49,108 bases of DNA, taken from the NCBI GenBank assembly GCA_021299695.1, contig JAJTEK010000009.1, positions 1 through 49,108 on the forward strand, written 5' to 3'. The notes under the pieces are model-generated. The model was not told where the DNA came from, made no database searches, and was given only the letters and a program-made list of their open reading frames with translations. This document shows, in pieces, positions 25,179-33,535 of the stretch; within the stretch, counting starts at the first letter, position 1, and the number at the start of each line of letters is the position of its first letter. The DNA is from Pirellula sp. GTDB taxonomy: Bacteria > Planctomycetota > Planctomycetia > Pirellulales > Pirellulaceae. The translations under genes were made by a program, and so were the position numbers.

Positions 25179-27179
25179 CTAGACCGAGCCTGCAAGCTGC
25201 TTGGTAGCGGCGGGCTTGCTCGGGGCCGATTCCTCTTTGGAACGGCTGCGTTGCTTCCATACCTCTTCGATGACTTCGCCGCCGACGAGACCGTAGAGTC
25301 TGGGCCGTGGTTTCATGAGTCGTGTATCGATGTCTTCAAAGACCAAATCGGGCTCCTGACCTTTCCAGGAGCAGACCGAGGACTTCAAGAACTTGCTGGT
25401 GTTTTCTTCGAAGGCATCGCACCATTTTTCGGCTTCGAGCCTGCGCTCCGTCGGGTCGGTCGCCTGAAGGCTTGGCATGCAGAAGTCGGGTTTGAAGTGA
25501 GCTCCTCGGGATTCGTCCCGCATCAGTGCACCTTTGAGAATGCATTGGGCGATGGGGATCATGTCCTGGAGGGACTTGGTGAAGATGACGTTTTGGTTGG
25601 TCCAGTTGCCCGTATCGGCCAGCGAACATCGCTGCGATCGCTCAACCATTGCCGAAACCTTTTCGTAAGCTTCCGTCAGTTGGTTGTTGTACCGGACGAC
25701 CGTTGCGGTACGGGTCATGATGTCGCCGAGTTCTTGGTGGAGCAAGTAAGGATTTTCACCGGTGCCCGAGGCGTTCGAGAGGAGCTTTTTGTGCCTTGCG
25801 GTGTGCTCGCCGACGGCTCTTTCGAAAATGCTCTTGGGAAGGTCGGCGGCGGCCTTGTTGCTCTTCATCCAGTTGACGATTCCCGGGCCGACAAAGAGCC
25901 CGGAGAAGATGCAACTCAGGAGGGAGTTTGCACCCAAGCGGTTTGCGCCGTGGTATTGGTAATCGCATTCCCCGATCGCATAGAGGCCAGGGACATTTGT
26001 CGACTGGTTGCGCGGCGAGCCGGGCAACAATCCACCCTCTCCGTTGGCTTCGTAGTCGACCCAAAGTCCACCCATGCTGTAGTGGACGGCCGGGAAAATC
26101 TTCATGGGCTCTTCGCGGGGATCGACGCCTTGGAATTTCTCGTAGATTTCCAAGATCCCACCGAGCTTGCGATCCAACTCATGGCGTGGGATGTGGGTCA
26201 AGTCTAGGTAGACGCACATGCGGGTCGGATCGACCGAAAGGCCTTCGTTGACGCAGATGTTGAAAATCTCCCGGGTGGCAATATCCCGAGGCACAAGGTT
26301 CCCGTATTTCGGAAAGCGCTCCTCGAGGAAGAAGTACCGTTCCGATGCAGGGATTTGTTTCGGAGCGCGGGTGTCATTGGGTTTGCGAGGCACCCAAACG
26401 CGGCCCCCTTCGCCCCGTGCCGATTCGCTCATGAGACGCAACTTGTCGGCCCCCGGAATGGCCGTCGGGTGGACTTGAATGAACTCTCCGTTGCCGTACT
26501 TAGCACCCGCTTGGAAGCATCGGCTCGCGGCGCTCCCCGTGCAAAAGACAGACATCGTCGATCGTCCGTAGATCAGTCCGCAACCACCCGTCGCGACGAC
26601 GACCGCATCGGCCGCGAAAGATCGAATCTCCATCGATACCATGTCCTGGGCGACCGCACCGACGCATCGGCCGTTGTCGTCAAGGATCGGGCCTAGGAAG
26701 TCCCAGAACTCGTACTTCTTGACCAAACCTTCGACTTCCCATCGTCGGACTTGTTCGTCCAGAGCATATAGCAATTGCTGACCGGTCGTCGCGCCGGCAA
26801 ACGCGGTCCGCTTGTAAAGAGTTCCACCGAATCGTCGGCGGTCGATGTATCCTTCAGGAGTCCGATTGAAGGTCACGCCGAGGCGATCCATCAAATCGAT
26901 GACCTTGGGTGCCCAATAGGCCATCTCTTTGACCGGCGGCTGATTCTGAAGAAAGTCACCCCCGTAGATCGTATCGTCAAAGTGATTCCATTCGTTATCG
27001 CCTTGCTGTCGGGTCTGGTCGTTGACGCTGTTGATGCCCCCCTGGGCGCATACGCTGTGGGATCGCTTGACCGGTGTCAAACTCAGAAGATCGACTGCGA
27101 CCCCCAGCTCCGCAAGTTTCATCGTCGCCGAAAGCCCAGCCAATCCGCCACCGACAACCAACACTCGATTGTTCGCCAT
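25179..27179 (-). CDS. sdhA: Succinate dehydrogenase / fumarate reductase flavoprotein subunit
   Basis: A 666-residue catalytic subunit oxidising succinate to fumarate. The FAD dinucleotide motif VVGGGLAGLSA (about 8-18), the covalent flavin histidine in SHSVCAQGGIN (H41), the substrate-site HPTAIPG and LMSESARGEGG blocks, and the second Gly-rich motif LYAIGECDYQYHGANRLGANSL are present. It is of the type B (Bacillus-like) group. AGGAAG precedes the ATG at 27179. It lies between sdhC and sdhB. Confidence 0.96.
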   Translation of the reverse strand: MANNRVLVVGGGLAGLSATMKLAELGVAVDLLSLTPVKRSHSVCAQGGINSVNDQTRQQGDNEWNHFDDTIYGGDFLQNQPPVKEMAYWAPKVIDLMDRLGVTFNRTPEGYIDRRRFGGTLYKRTAFAGATTGQQLLYALDEQVRRWEVEGLVKKYEFWDFLGPILDDNGRCVGAVAQDMVSMEIRSFAADAVVVATGGCGLIYGRSTMSVFCTGSAASRCFQAGAKYGNGEFIQVHPTAIPGADKLRLMSESARGEGGRVWVPRKPNDTRAPKQIPASERYFFLEERFPKYGNLVPRDIATREIFNICVNEGLSVDPTRMCVYLDLTHIPRHELDRKLGGILEIYEKFQGVDPREEPMKIFPAVHYSMGGLWVDYEANGEGGLLPGSPRNQSTNVPGLYAIGECDYQYHGANRLGANSLLSCIFSGLFVGPGIVNWMKSNKAAADLPKSIFERAVGEHTARHKKLLSNASGTGENPYLLHQELGDIMTRTATVVRYNNQLTEAYEKVSAMVERSQRCSLADTGNWTNQNVIFTKSLQDMIPIAQCILKGALMRDESRGAHFKPDFCMPSLQATDPTERRLEAEKWCDAFEENTSKFLKSSVCSWKGQEPDLVFEDIDTRLMKPRPRLYGLVGGEVIEEVWKQRSRSKEESAPSKPAATKQLAGSV

Positions 27180-27258
27180 TTTTTTCTTCCTGCTGATCTA
27201 ACTGACCGATGGAATGTTTGTAATGCTTTTGAAATCCGTTTGATCCCAACCCTAAGGT

Positions 27259-28131
27259 TTATTTGGGATCGTTTGCCGAAACGGTCCCGTTGTGGGTTGG
27301 ATCCGACGAGCCAGTGTGATGGCCGTCGGAGCGTTTGTGCTCGTTGGGTTGGATCATGTGCCCATCGACTCGGACCTTGTACATCTGATCTTCGATGGCT
27401 TTGGCCGTTGCCGGGTCGGTTCGACTCACGGCGGCCAAGGAGCTCAATCCGGCGAGTCCCAGCAGAACCCCGAAAACCGAGCAGGCCAGCGATGCGCGTT
27501 TTTGTGCCGAAGGGGACACCCAAACCCCCCAAGTGATCCCTGCAGTCCAGATGCCGTTGGCCAAATGGAACACGCATGCAAGGACACCCACGAGGTAAAA
27601 CAGAGGCCAGACAAAGCCCAGACTCTTCATCGCCTCGGCCAGCGAACTGGCTGCATTATATGGACGGAATTGAGCCATTCCTAAAGGTTCGACAAACCCC
27701 AACCACCAGTCCCAGTGAAACCAACCGTGAAGATGCAGCACATGGGTAAAGATAAAGGCAAAGGCAATATAGCCGGTCATCCGTTGCGCCCAATACCGCT
27801 TATTGCTGGTAAAGCGGTAGTTCCTTAAGTTCGATTGCCCGCTCCGAGCGATCCAAACTCCGACGATCGCATGGAAGAGGATCGGCAAGAAAATAAAGGT
27901 CCATTCGACCACAGGCAAAAACGGAATGCTGTGGATCGCAAAGACGGCGTTCTGAAAAACTGCTGGACCTCCGTTGAGGCTCGAATTGGTCAGCAAGTGA
28001 ACACACATGTAAGCACCAACGGGCACGAGTCCGCTCAATGAGTGGAGTCGCCGGATAATAAAGTCGTGCTTCTTGAGGAATCCCGCGAGGGACCCACTTT
28101 GGGAGGGGGCCGAAGGAGTCGGAACGTTCAT
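27259..28131 (-). CDS. sdhC: Succinate dehydrogenase cytochrome b558 subunit
   Basis: A 290-residue membrane anchor with about five hydrophobic helices and heme-ligand candidate histidines (LHSLSG, HLLTN, LFHAIVG, HVLHLHG, VFHLANGIW). It resembles the single di-heme cytochrome b558 of Bacillus-type succinate:menaquinone reductase, in which one polypeptide replaces SdhC and SdhD. The tail (about 240-290) is long, polar and His/Asp-rich. First gene of the sdh operon. Confidence 0.92.
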   Translation of the reverse strand: MNVPTPSAPSQSGSLAGFLKKHDFIIRRLHSLSGLVPVGAYMCVHLLTNSSLNGGPAVFQNAVFAIHSIPFLPVVEWTFIFLPILFHAIVGVWIARSGQSNLRNYRFTSNKRYWAQRMTGYIAFAFIFTHVLHLHGWFHWDWWLGFVEPLGMAQFRPYNAASSLAEAMKSLGFVWPLFYLVGVLACVFHLANGIWTAGITWGVWVSPSAQKRASLACSVFGVLLGLAGLSSLAAVSRTDPATAKAIEDQMYKVRVDGHMIQPNEHKRSDGHHTGSSDPTHNGTVSANDPK

Positions 28132-28551
28132 GCTGAGGTGTTTTCTGCGGCTTTAACGGTGTCGATCGCAGGCTAGCCGTCGGTCAAGTGCACTGGACCG
28201 ACAGTTTTGGGTCGAGTTTTCCGGCATCGGAATCCCCAAAAAGCCTACTTAAATGTACTGTAGAGGATACTAGACAATTAACCAACTACCAAGCCTTCGG
28301 GACTGCTATAACCCCTACAAACTAGGAACTCGTGTGTCACAGACCCACCCAATACGTCCAATCGGCACCCGTTTTGAGTGGCCCCTCCGATTTCGTTCAG
28401 TTTTTTGTGATTTCGTTGACATTAACGACGATAACGAACTATACTCGGAACCGGATTGCCCGGGCTAACCTCTAGCCCTCGGAAATCCCTCCCCGTAACC
28501 TTCGGAATTCTCCTCGTTTCGTTTCTTGGACTCCCAGCCAGCGGTTGACTC
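28132..28551. other. Divergent promoter region between sdhC and the coiled-coil gene
   Basis: No gene seen. A clear plus-strand promoter lies at 28416-28445. The minus-strand sdh promoter must also be here, but I could not single out a convincing one. Confidence 0.7.
28416..28445 (+). promoter_or_regulatory. Sigma-70-type promoter TTGACA-18-TATACT
   Basis: TTGACA (28416-28421) and TATACT (28440-28445) are separated by 18 bp, giving a leader of about 100 nt to the ATG at 28552. It is the best consensus promoter in the window. Confidence 0.7.
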
Positions 28552-29391
28552 ATGACAAGACTCGGCCAAATCTTCACGTTGTTGCTTCTGATCCTGAGCG
28601 TCGCGTTCTTCGTCGCCTCGGTGGTCGTCAATGCTAGCCATAAGGATCTAAGGACCCAAGTCGCCGATTTTCAATCGCGGCAAAAGTCCCTCGAGACGAC
28701 CATCGATGAACTCAAAAAAGCCGCCGAGGTCAACAAGACCCTCCTGGCTCAAGAGCAAGTCGCCCGACGCGTTTCGCTCGCGGCCCTGCAAACCCAACTC
28801 GACACCGAGCGGGAAAAAAACCAACAAGCCAATACGCAACTCAACGACTTGAACTCGAAGAACACACAAGCGACGCAAAGCTTGGCGCAAACCTTGGCCG
28901 AACTTAAACGCATCACCAGCGAAAACGATCTGCTCAAGCAAGAGATTGACAAGATCATCACCGATCGCAACGGACAACGACGCACGGTCATCAGCCTGAC
29001 CGACGAACTCAACACGCTCAAAAGCAAGAAGATCGACCTCGACGCGGAAATCAAAAACCTTCGCGAACAATCGACCCTGTTCCAAGCACTCGCCGATACC
29101 CGCGGTGCTGCCCTGGCCGCAGCCGGTGTGAAAGATCCCGAAGATGTTCCTCCCAGCGACCTCAAAGGCGTAGTCCTAGCCGTCGGCCAAGACCAATCGG
29201 TCGAAGTCTCCGTCGGACGCGACGATGGACTCCGCGCGGGTCATCAACTCGATATCTTCCGCAATGGCTCCTACCTCGGACGAATCGAAATCCGAACCAT
29301 CGCCGATGACAAAGCGGTCGGAAAGATCCTTCCAACGTACCGAAAAGGCTTCATCCAAGCAGGCGATCGAGTCGCCTCGAAGGTCTACTAA
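28552..29391 (+). CDS. Membrane-anchored coiled-coil protein
   Basis: A 279-residue protein with an N-terminal transmembrane helix (about 7-27) and a long heptad-rich coiled coil (about 30-180). The compact C-terminal domain runs from about 205: LKGVVLAVGQDQSVEVSVGRDDGLRAGHQLDIFRNGSYLGRIEI. The last resembles small beta-rich domains found in MreC- and CsgG-like cell-envelope proteins. It may organise or tether an envelope complex; no specific function can be assigned. It is expressed from the TTGACA promoter, and a 58-residue membrane protein follows after 39 bp. Confidence 0.75.
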   Translation: MTRLGQIFTLLLLILSVAFFVASVVVNASHKDLRTQVADFQSRQKSLETTIDELKKAAEVNKTLLAQEQVARRVSLAALQTQLDTEREKNQQANTQLNDLNSKNTQATQSLAQTLAELKRITSENDLLKQEIDKIITDRNGQRRTVISLTDELNTLKSKKIDLDAEIKNLREQSTLFQALADTRGAALAAAGVKDPEDVPPSDLKGVVLAVGQDQSVEVSVGRDDGLRAGHQLDIFRNGSYLGRIEIRTIADDKAVGKILPTYRKGFIQAGDRVASKVY

Positions 29392-29430
29392 GTTCTTCCA
29401 CTGAGTCTTACTTCTTCTGCTGAACTGAAC

Positions 29431-29607
29431 ATGTCCAAGCAACCGATCTCGATCTATACGATGATGATCATCCTGGCCAACATTTTCATGTTGCTGGCAT
29501 GTATTTTTATGGCGATCGAATACTTCGGCCGATGGGGCGGACCTTCCTCTCCCAAGGCACCTAACGTGCAATGGATGCAATCACATACCAAGGATTCGGT
29601 AGCTTAG
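29431..29607 (+). CDS. Small membrane protein (58 aa)
   Basis: A short frame, ATG 29431 to TAG 29607, encodes MSKQPISIYTMMIILANIFM and continues with a strongly hydrophobic helix (about 10-29) and a polar tail of some 28 residues. It follows the coiled-coil gene by 39 bp and overlaps the esterase start by 37 bp in another frame. The tight position and membrane helix suggest it is a real partner of the coiled-coil protein; no family recognised. Confidence 0.6.
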   Translation: MSKQPISIYTMMIILANIFMLLACIFMAIEYFGRWGGPSSPKAPNVQWMQSHTKDSVA

Positions 29608-30782
29608 CTCCCCTCGCCGCTTGCCTCTGGATCTGCCTGGTGAGCCGGCCCGTCGTTCGGCAGACCGTCGTTCGGCAAGCCGTGGTCCGGCAAACCGTGG
29701 TCCGGCAAACCGTGGTCCGGCAAACCGTGGTCCGGCTCCATGGCCGTCTTTCTCTGAGTCACCTAGCTCTCAGCAAGCTACCCCTGGGTAACATCGTTGT
29801 TGGTGGCCTGCTCGTCTTGATCTGCCTGAGTGAATACTCCAGCGCCGTTGCTGCTGGACCTGTCGCTTCTGGATCTGTCGTTGCTGGATCGGGTCGCAAG
29901 ATCCGGCATGTACTCTTCTACGACGGTCAACCCCGTGAGTTCTCGGTCTACCTTCCTGCCGCTTACAACAGCGACGAACAAGCCACCGGATTGCCGGTCG
30001 TCTTTGCCTTCCACGGCGTGATGATGAACGGCGAGACTATGGCCAAAATGACCCTTCTGCACGAACTCGGGAACCGATGCAACTTCATCGTCGTCTACCC
30101 CGATGGCGATGGGCATGGGATCCTGCGAACCTGGAACTCCGGTGGCCGCTCAGGCCGACTCGAGAGGATCGCCGAAGACGATGTCGGTTTGGTTCGATGC
30201 ATCATCGGACAACTTCAAAGTCGCTACAGCATCGATCCGAAACGGATCCATGCGACCGGTTTTTCCAACGGCGCGATGCTCTGCTACCGCTTGGCGGTCG
30301 AAGCCCCCGAAGTCTTCGCGTCGATCGCTCCGATCGCCGGAACACTGGCTGTCCCGGTGCGCGGCGCCTCGCGCTTTGTCCCGACGCTCCACATCCACGG
30401 CACCGAAGACAAAGTGGTCGCTTGGGATGGTCCGAATCTGAAAACCCCAAAGAACCTTGATTTCCTAAGCGTCCCGCAAACGCTCGAGACCTGGAAGAAA
30501 CTCCTCTCGGCATCCGGCACCCAACTTGCCGAAAACCCAACGCTCGTCTGCCGCGCCGAGAAATGGCCAGATCGCAAAGCCGACGGCACGAGGATCGAAG
30601 TCCATCGCTATGGGCTCGACCCAGAGTCGGACATTCCTGACCTGCAGTTCGTTCGGGTCATCGGCGGAGGACACACTTGGCCCGGCGGCGAGAATCGCGA
30701 ATGGGTCGTCGGAAATACCTCCGAGGAATTCAACGCCAACGAAATGATGTGGGACTTCTTCCAAAACCACCCACTCCCCTGA
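29571..30782 (+). CDS. Secreted alpha/beta-hydrolase esterase, LpqC/PHB-depolymerase/CE1-like
   Basis: A 403-residue serine esterase. From about residue 110: FYDGQPREFSVYLPAAYN, FAFHGVMMNGETMAK, nucleophile elbow GFSNGAM (S232), the acid residue in HGTEDKVV and histidine in GGGHTWPGG. These fit the LpqC/poly(3-hydroxybutyrate) depolymerase and feruloyl-esterase group that hydrolyses polysaccharide-bound esters or polyesters. The N-terminus is odd: two hydrophobic segments (about 11-24 and 75-95) flank a VVRQT repeat, so the true start or signal peptide is uncertain. The ATG at 29571 is the longest reading. The stop codon runs straight into a 9-bp tandem array. Confidence 0.75.
   Translation: MDAITYQGFGSLAPLAACLWICLVSRPVVRQTVVRQAVVRQTVVRQTVVRQTVVRLHGRLSLSHLALSKLPLGNIVVGGLLVLICLSEYSSAVAAGPVASGSVVAGSGRKIRHVLFYDGQPREFSVYLPAAYNSDEQATGLPVVFAFHGVMMNGETMAKMTLLHELGNRCNFIVVYPDGDGHGILRTWNSGGRSGRLERIAEDDVGLVRCIIGQLQSRYSIDPKRIHATGFSNGAMLCYRLAVEAPEVFASIAPIAGTLAVPVRGASRFVPTLHIHGTEDKVVAWDGPNLKTPKNLDFLSVPQTLETWKKLLSASGTQLAENPTLVCRAEKWPDRKADGTRIEVHRYGLDPESDIPDLQFVRVIGGGHTWPGGENREWVVGNTSEEFNANEMMWDFFQNHPLP
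29651..29740 (+). repeat. 15-bp in-frame tandem repeat (VVRQT)n
   Basis: Six 15-bp units, starting CGTCGTTCGGCAGAC and becoming CGTGGTCCGGCAAAC (three exact copies at 29681-29725), encode V-V-R-Q-T/A pentapeptides near the esterase N-terminus. Confidence 0.95.
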
Positions 30783-30921
30783 CCGATCCGACTGATCGGA
30801 CTGATCGGACTGATCGGACTGATCGGACTGATCGGACTGATCCGACTGATCCGACCGATCCGACTGATCCGACTGATCCGACTGATCGGACTGATCCGAC
30901 TGATCCGACTGATCCGACTGA
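30781..30921. repeat. 9-bp tandem array GACTGATC(C/G) at a convergent gene junction
   Basis: About 15 full copies of GACTGATCG or GACTGATCC (two read GACCGATCC) fill the space between the esterase stop and the hisC stop. Neighbouring C- and G-ending units can pair (TCCGA-CTGA-TCGGA), so hairpins are possible in either transcript. There are no spacers, so this is not CRISPR. Frames through it are artefacts (SDQ or TDP runs). Confidence 0.95.
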
Positions 30922-30922
30922 A

Positions 30923-31996
30923 CTAGCCCAATACCCCTTCGAGGACCATGAGCATCGCATCGATCTCGCCGTCGGTCCCGACGCTGATCCGCAATCCATC
31001 TCCCCACGAACCCGCAGTGGATTGTGTGTAGTCCATATACCGAACCAGGATCCCCTGAGCTTTGAGCGCCTCGTAGATCGGCTTGACGGGACGATCGCTT
31101 CGCGTCGCCCATACGAAATTCGTATGGGACTCTGTCACGTCAAAGCCCAGTTGCTTCAATCGTGGGACCATCCTACCTCGCGTCGCGAGTATCTTTGAGA
31201 CATTCTCCCTGAGCCAACTCTGATCGCTCAGTGCGGCTGTCGCTCCGGCGATGCTGATCGCGTCGGTGTTGTAGGAGTCCTTGACCTTGCGCAAAAATCC
31301 GATCATCTCCGGGTGGGCTACCAAGTACCCGAAGCGGAGCCCAGCGAGTCCATAGGATTTGCTGAGCGTTCTTGTCACCATAATGCGCGGATCCTTGGCG
31401 ATCAACCCAACCGCATGGTAGGGCGCGAAATCGACATAAGCTTCATCGACGACGATCGGACAATCGAGACTCGAGGCAAGCTGCAAGATCGTATCGTGAT
31501 CGATCATCGTTCCGCTCGGACTGTTGGGATTGGGTAAAAAGACCAATCGTAATTTGTCGGATCGAACGAAAAATTCAGGGCTCAGTTGGAAGTCGGCGCC
31601 AAAGCGGATTTCCTCGAATCGTGCCCCTTGGATCTGGGCTAGCGTTCGGTACAGAATGTAACTCGGATAAGGCAGCCGGAGTCGCTCTGATGGGCCGACG
31701 AACGCACGGGTCAAAATCGTCAGGATGTCGTCGCTGCCGTTGCCGCACAGAACATGATCGGGGCTGACCCCGAAAAGATCGGCCGCCACGATCCGAAACG
31801 ATGTCGCTAACGGATCGGGATAACGCTCGAGACGGTCGGTCGCATGGATGATCGCTTCACGCACCTTCGGACTGGGCGGATAAGGATTCTCGTTGGTGTT
31901 GAGCTTGATCACCTTGGCCGCCCCGGGTTGCTCTCCGGGCTTGTAAGGTGCCATGTCGACGATTTCAGGACGCAGGTATCTCTTCAAGTCACTCAT
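30923..31996 (-). CDS. hisC: Histidinol-phosphate aminotransferase
   Basis: A 357-residue PLP-dependent class I/II aminotransferase. Its start KLNTNENPYPPSPKVREAI, the FLPNPNSPSG turn, VVDEAYVDF and the PLP-lysine motif TRTLSKSYGLAGLRFGY (K213) are typical of HisC, which converts imidazole-acetol phosphate to histidinol phosphate. Length is normal. It follows gatB by 18 bp on the same strand. Confidence 0.95.
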   Translation of the reverse strand: MSDLKRYLRPEIVDMAPYKPGEQPGAAKVIKLNTNENPYPPSPKVREAIIHATDRLERYPDPLATSFRIVAADLFGVSPDHVLCGNGSDDILTILTRAFVGPSERLRLPYPSYILYRTLAQIQGARFEEIRFGADFQLSPEFFVRSDKLRLVFLPNPNSPSGTMIDHDTILQLASSLDCPIVVDEAYVDFAPYHAVGLIAKDPRIMVTRTLSKSYGLAGLRFGYLVAHPEMIGFLRKVKDSYNTDAISIAGATAALSDQSWLRENVSKILATRGRMVPRLKQLGFDVTESHTNFVWATRSDRPVKPIYEALKAQGILVRYMDYTQSTAGSWGDGLRISVGTDGEIDAMLMVLEGVLG

Positions 31997-32014
31997 GGTG
32001 ATTTATTTAGGCTT

Positions 32015-33535
32015 CTATTGCATTTGTTCGATGAGTTTCAAACAGGTCTCTTGGACCAAACGCGGGTCGGCGTTTCGATTTCTTTTCTTGGCTTGGCCGA
32101 CCAAGGCTGCGACGGCTTTGGTGTTTCCGGCTCGGACCTTGTCGATCACGTCGGCGTTCTCGGCCAGGAGCTCCTTGCACAGCGATTCGATCTCGCTCGC
32201 ATCAACTCGGACAATTCCCAAGGATTCGATCGCCGCATCGACCGAAAGGTTCGGCCCGTCGATGAGCTTAGCAAGCGCTTGCTTGGCCTGCGAGGTATCC
32301 ACCTTGCCCTGCTCGATGGCCGTGAGAAGTTCGGCCATGCGGGTCGGTGTCACCGGATAGAGCTCGATGCCGATCGATCGGTCGTTGAGTGTTCGCAGGA
32401 CATCTTGAAGCATCCAAACGGCCACCCGTTTGGCACTGGCACCGGCTCGGATGCATTGGAGGAAATACTCGACAACACTCTTGCCCTGCTGGATAAGGAT
32501 TTCCGCATCGTTGGACTTGAGCTCATGCTCGTGGATCAACAGGTCGCGATAGTGACTCGGGGTAGCTGCCGATTGCTCGCTCGCGGTCTGCTTCTGAAGT
32601 GCTGTCAATCGGACGGGCACAAGATCCGGGCAGGGGAAGTACCGGTAATCGGCTTCCTCTTCCTTCTCGCGTTGGAGTTCGGTTTGCCCGAGGGCATCGT
32701 TCCACCCTCGCGTCTGCTTGGGGGCCTGACCCTTGGCCAAGCCGGTTCGTAAAAATTCGCTAGCCTGCCTTGCGACCTCGAAGTCGATGGCCCGTTCGAC
32801 CGATCGGAAACTGTTGAGATTCTTGACCTCGACGATCGGAGTGGCGATCGTTTTTCCGTCTTGGACGAAGTGCAAGTTCACGTTGGCATCGGCCCGCAAG
32901 GAGCCTTCTTGCATGTTCCCATCGCTGACCCCGAGGTAGACCATAAGCAACCGCAGTTCGGAGAGGTAAGTTTTGGCCTCCTCGGCACACGATAGATCCG
33001 GCTCCGAGACGATCTCCAACAAGGGGGTCCCGGCGCGGTTCAAATCGATCTTCGAATCGGCCCTTCCGGAATGCTCGTCGTGCATGCTCTTGCCAGCATC
33101 CTCTTCAAGATGCGCACGGACGAGGCGAATTCGCTTGACGACTTTCTCGGAGCTCTCGGAGTTCTCCGATCCGCTCGGGTGAGCCGATGGAGCGATTGGG
33201 ATGTCGACGTACCCGCCTGCGCAGATCGGTAGGTCGTATTGGCTGGTCTGGTATCCCTTGGGCAAATCCGGGTAGAAATAGTTCTTGCGATCCCACTTGG
33301 TCATGTCGGCTAGTTCGCAATTCAATGCAGCGCCGGCTCGGCAGGCCAGTTCGATCGCATGCGCATTGAGCACCGGTAGGGCACCCGGAAGCCCTAGACA
33401 CACCGGACAGACTTGCGTGTTCGGAGGCTGACCGAACCTTGTGCTACATCGGCAAAAGAGCTTGGTCTGCGTTTTGAGCTGGACGTGGACTTCCAAGCCG
33501 ATGACGACTCGATAATCCGTCGCGGTATCGTTCAT
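32015..33535 (-). CDS. gatB: Aspartyl/glutamyl-tRNA amidotransferase subunit B
   Basis: A 506-residue GatB that, with GatA and GatC, amidates Glu-tRNA(Gln) or Asp-tRNA(Asn). Visible are the opening YRVVIGLEVHVQLKTQTKLFCRCS, FCRCSTRFGQPPNTQVCPVCLGLPG (zinc and amidotransferase kinase-like core), KNYFYPDLPKGYQTSQYD and the C-terminal YqeY-like tail domain. ATGA overlaps the gatA stop by 4 bp, so the two are translationally coupled. gatC is not in the window. Confidence 0.96.
   Translation of the reverse strand: MNDTATDYRVVIGLEVHVQLKTQTKLFCRCSTRFGQPPNTQVCPVCLGLPGALPVLNAHAIELACRAGAALNCELADMTKWDRKNYFYPDLPKGYQTSQYDLPICAGGYVDIPIAPSAHPSGSENSESSEKVVKRIRLVRAHLEEDAGKSMHDEHSGRADSKIDLNRAGTPLLEIVSEPDLSCAEEAKTYLSELRLLMVYLGVSDGNMQEGSLRADANVNLHFVQDGKTIATPIVEVKNLNSFRSVERAIDFEVARQASEFLRTGLAKGQAPKQTRGWNDALGQTELQREKEEEADYRYFPCPDLVPVRLTALQKQTASEQSAATPSHYRDLLIHEHELKSNDAEILIQQGKSVVEYFLQCIRAGASAKRVAVWMLQDVLRTLNDRSIGIELYPVTPTRMAELLTAIEQGKVDTSQAKQALAKLIDGPNLSVDAAIESLGIVRVDASEIESLCKELLAENADVIDKVRAGNTKAVAALVGQAKKRNRNADPRLVQETCLKLIEQMQ

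Noticed and set aside
30781-30921. CRISPR array or a repeat-protein gene (SDQ/TDP runs)
   Set aside because: The 9-bp units are contiguous with no spacers, and the frames through them are incidental.
30465-31112. 215-codon minus-strand frame spanning the esterase end and hisC
   Set aside because: It consists largely of the 9-bp repeat read as SDQ and of antisense sequence.
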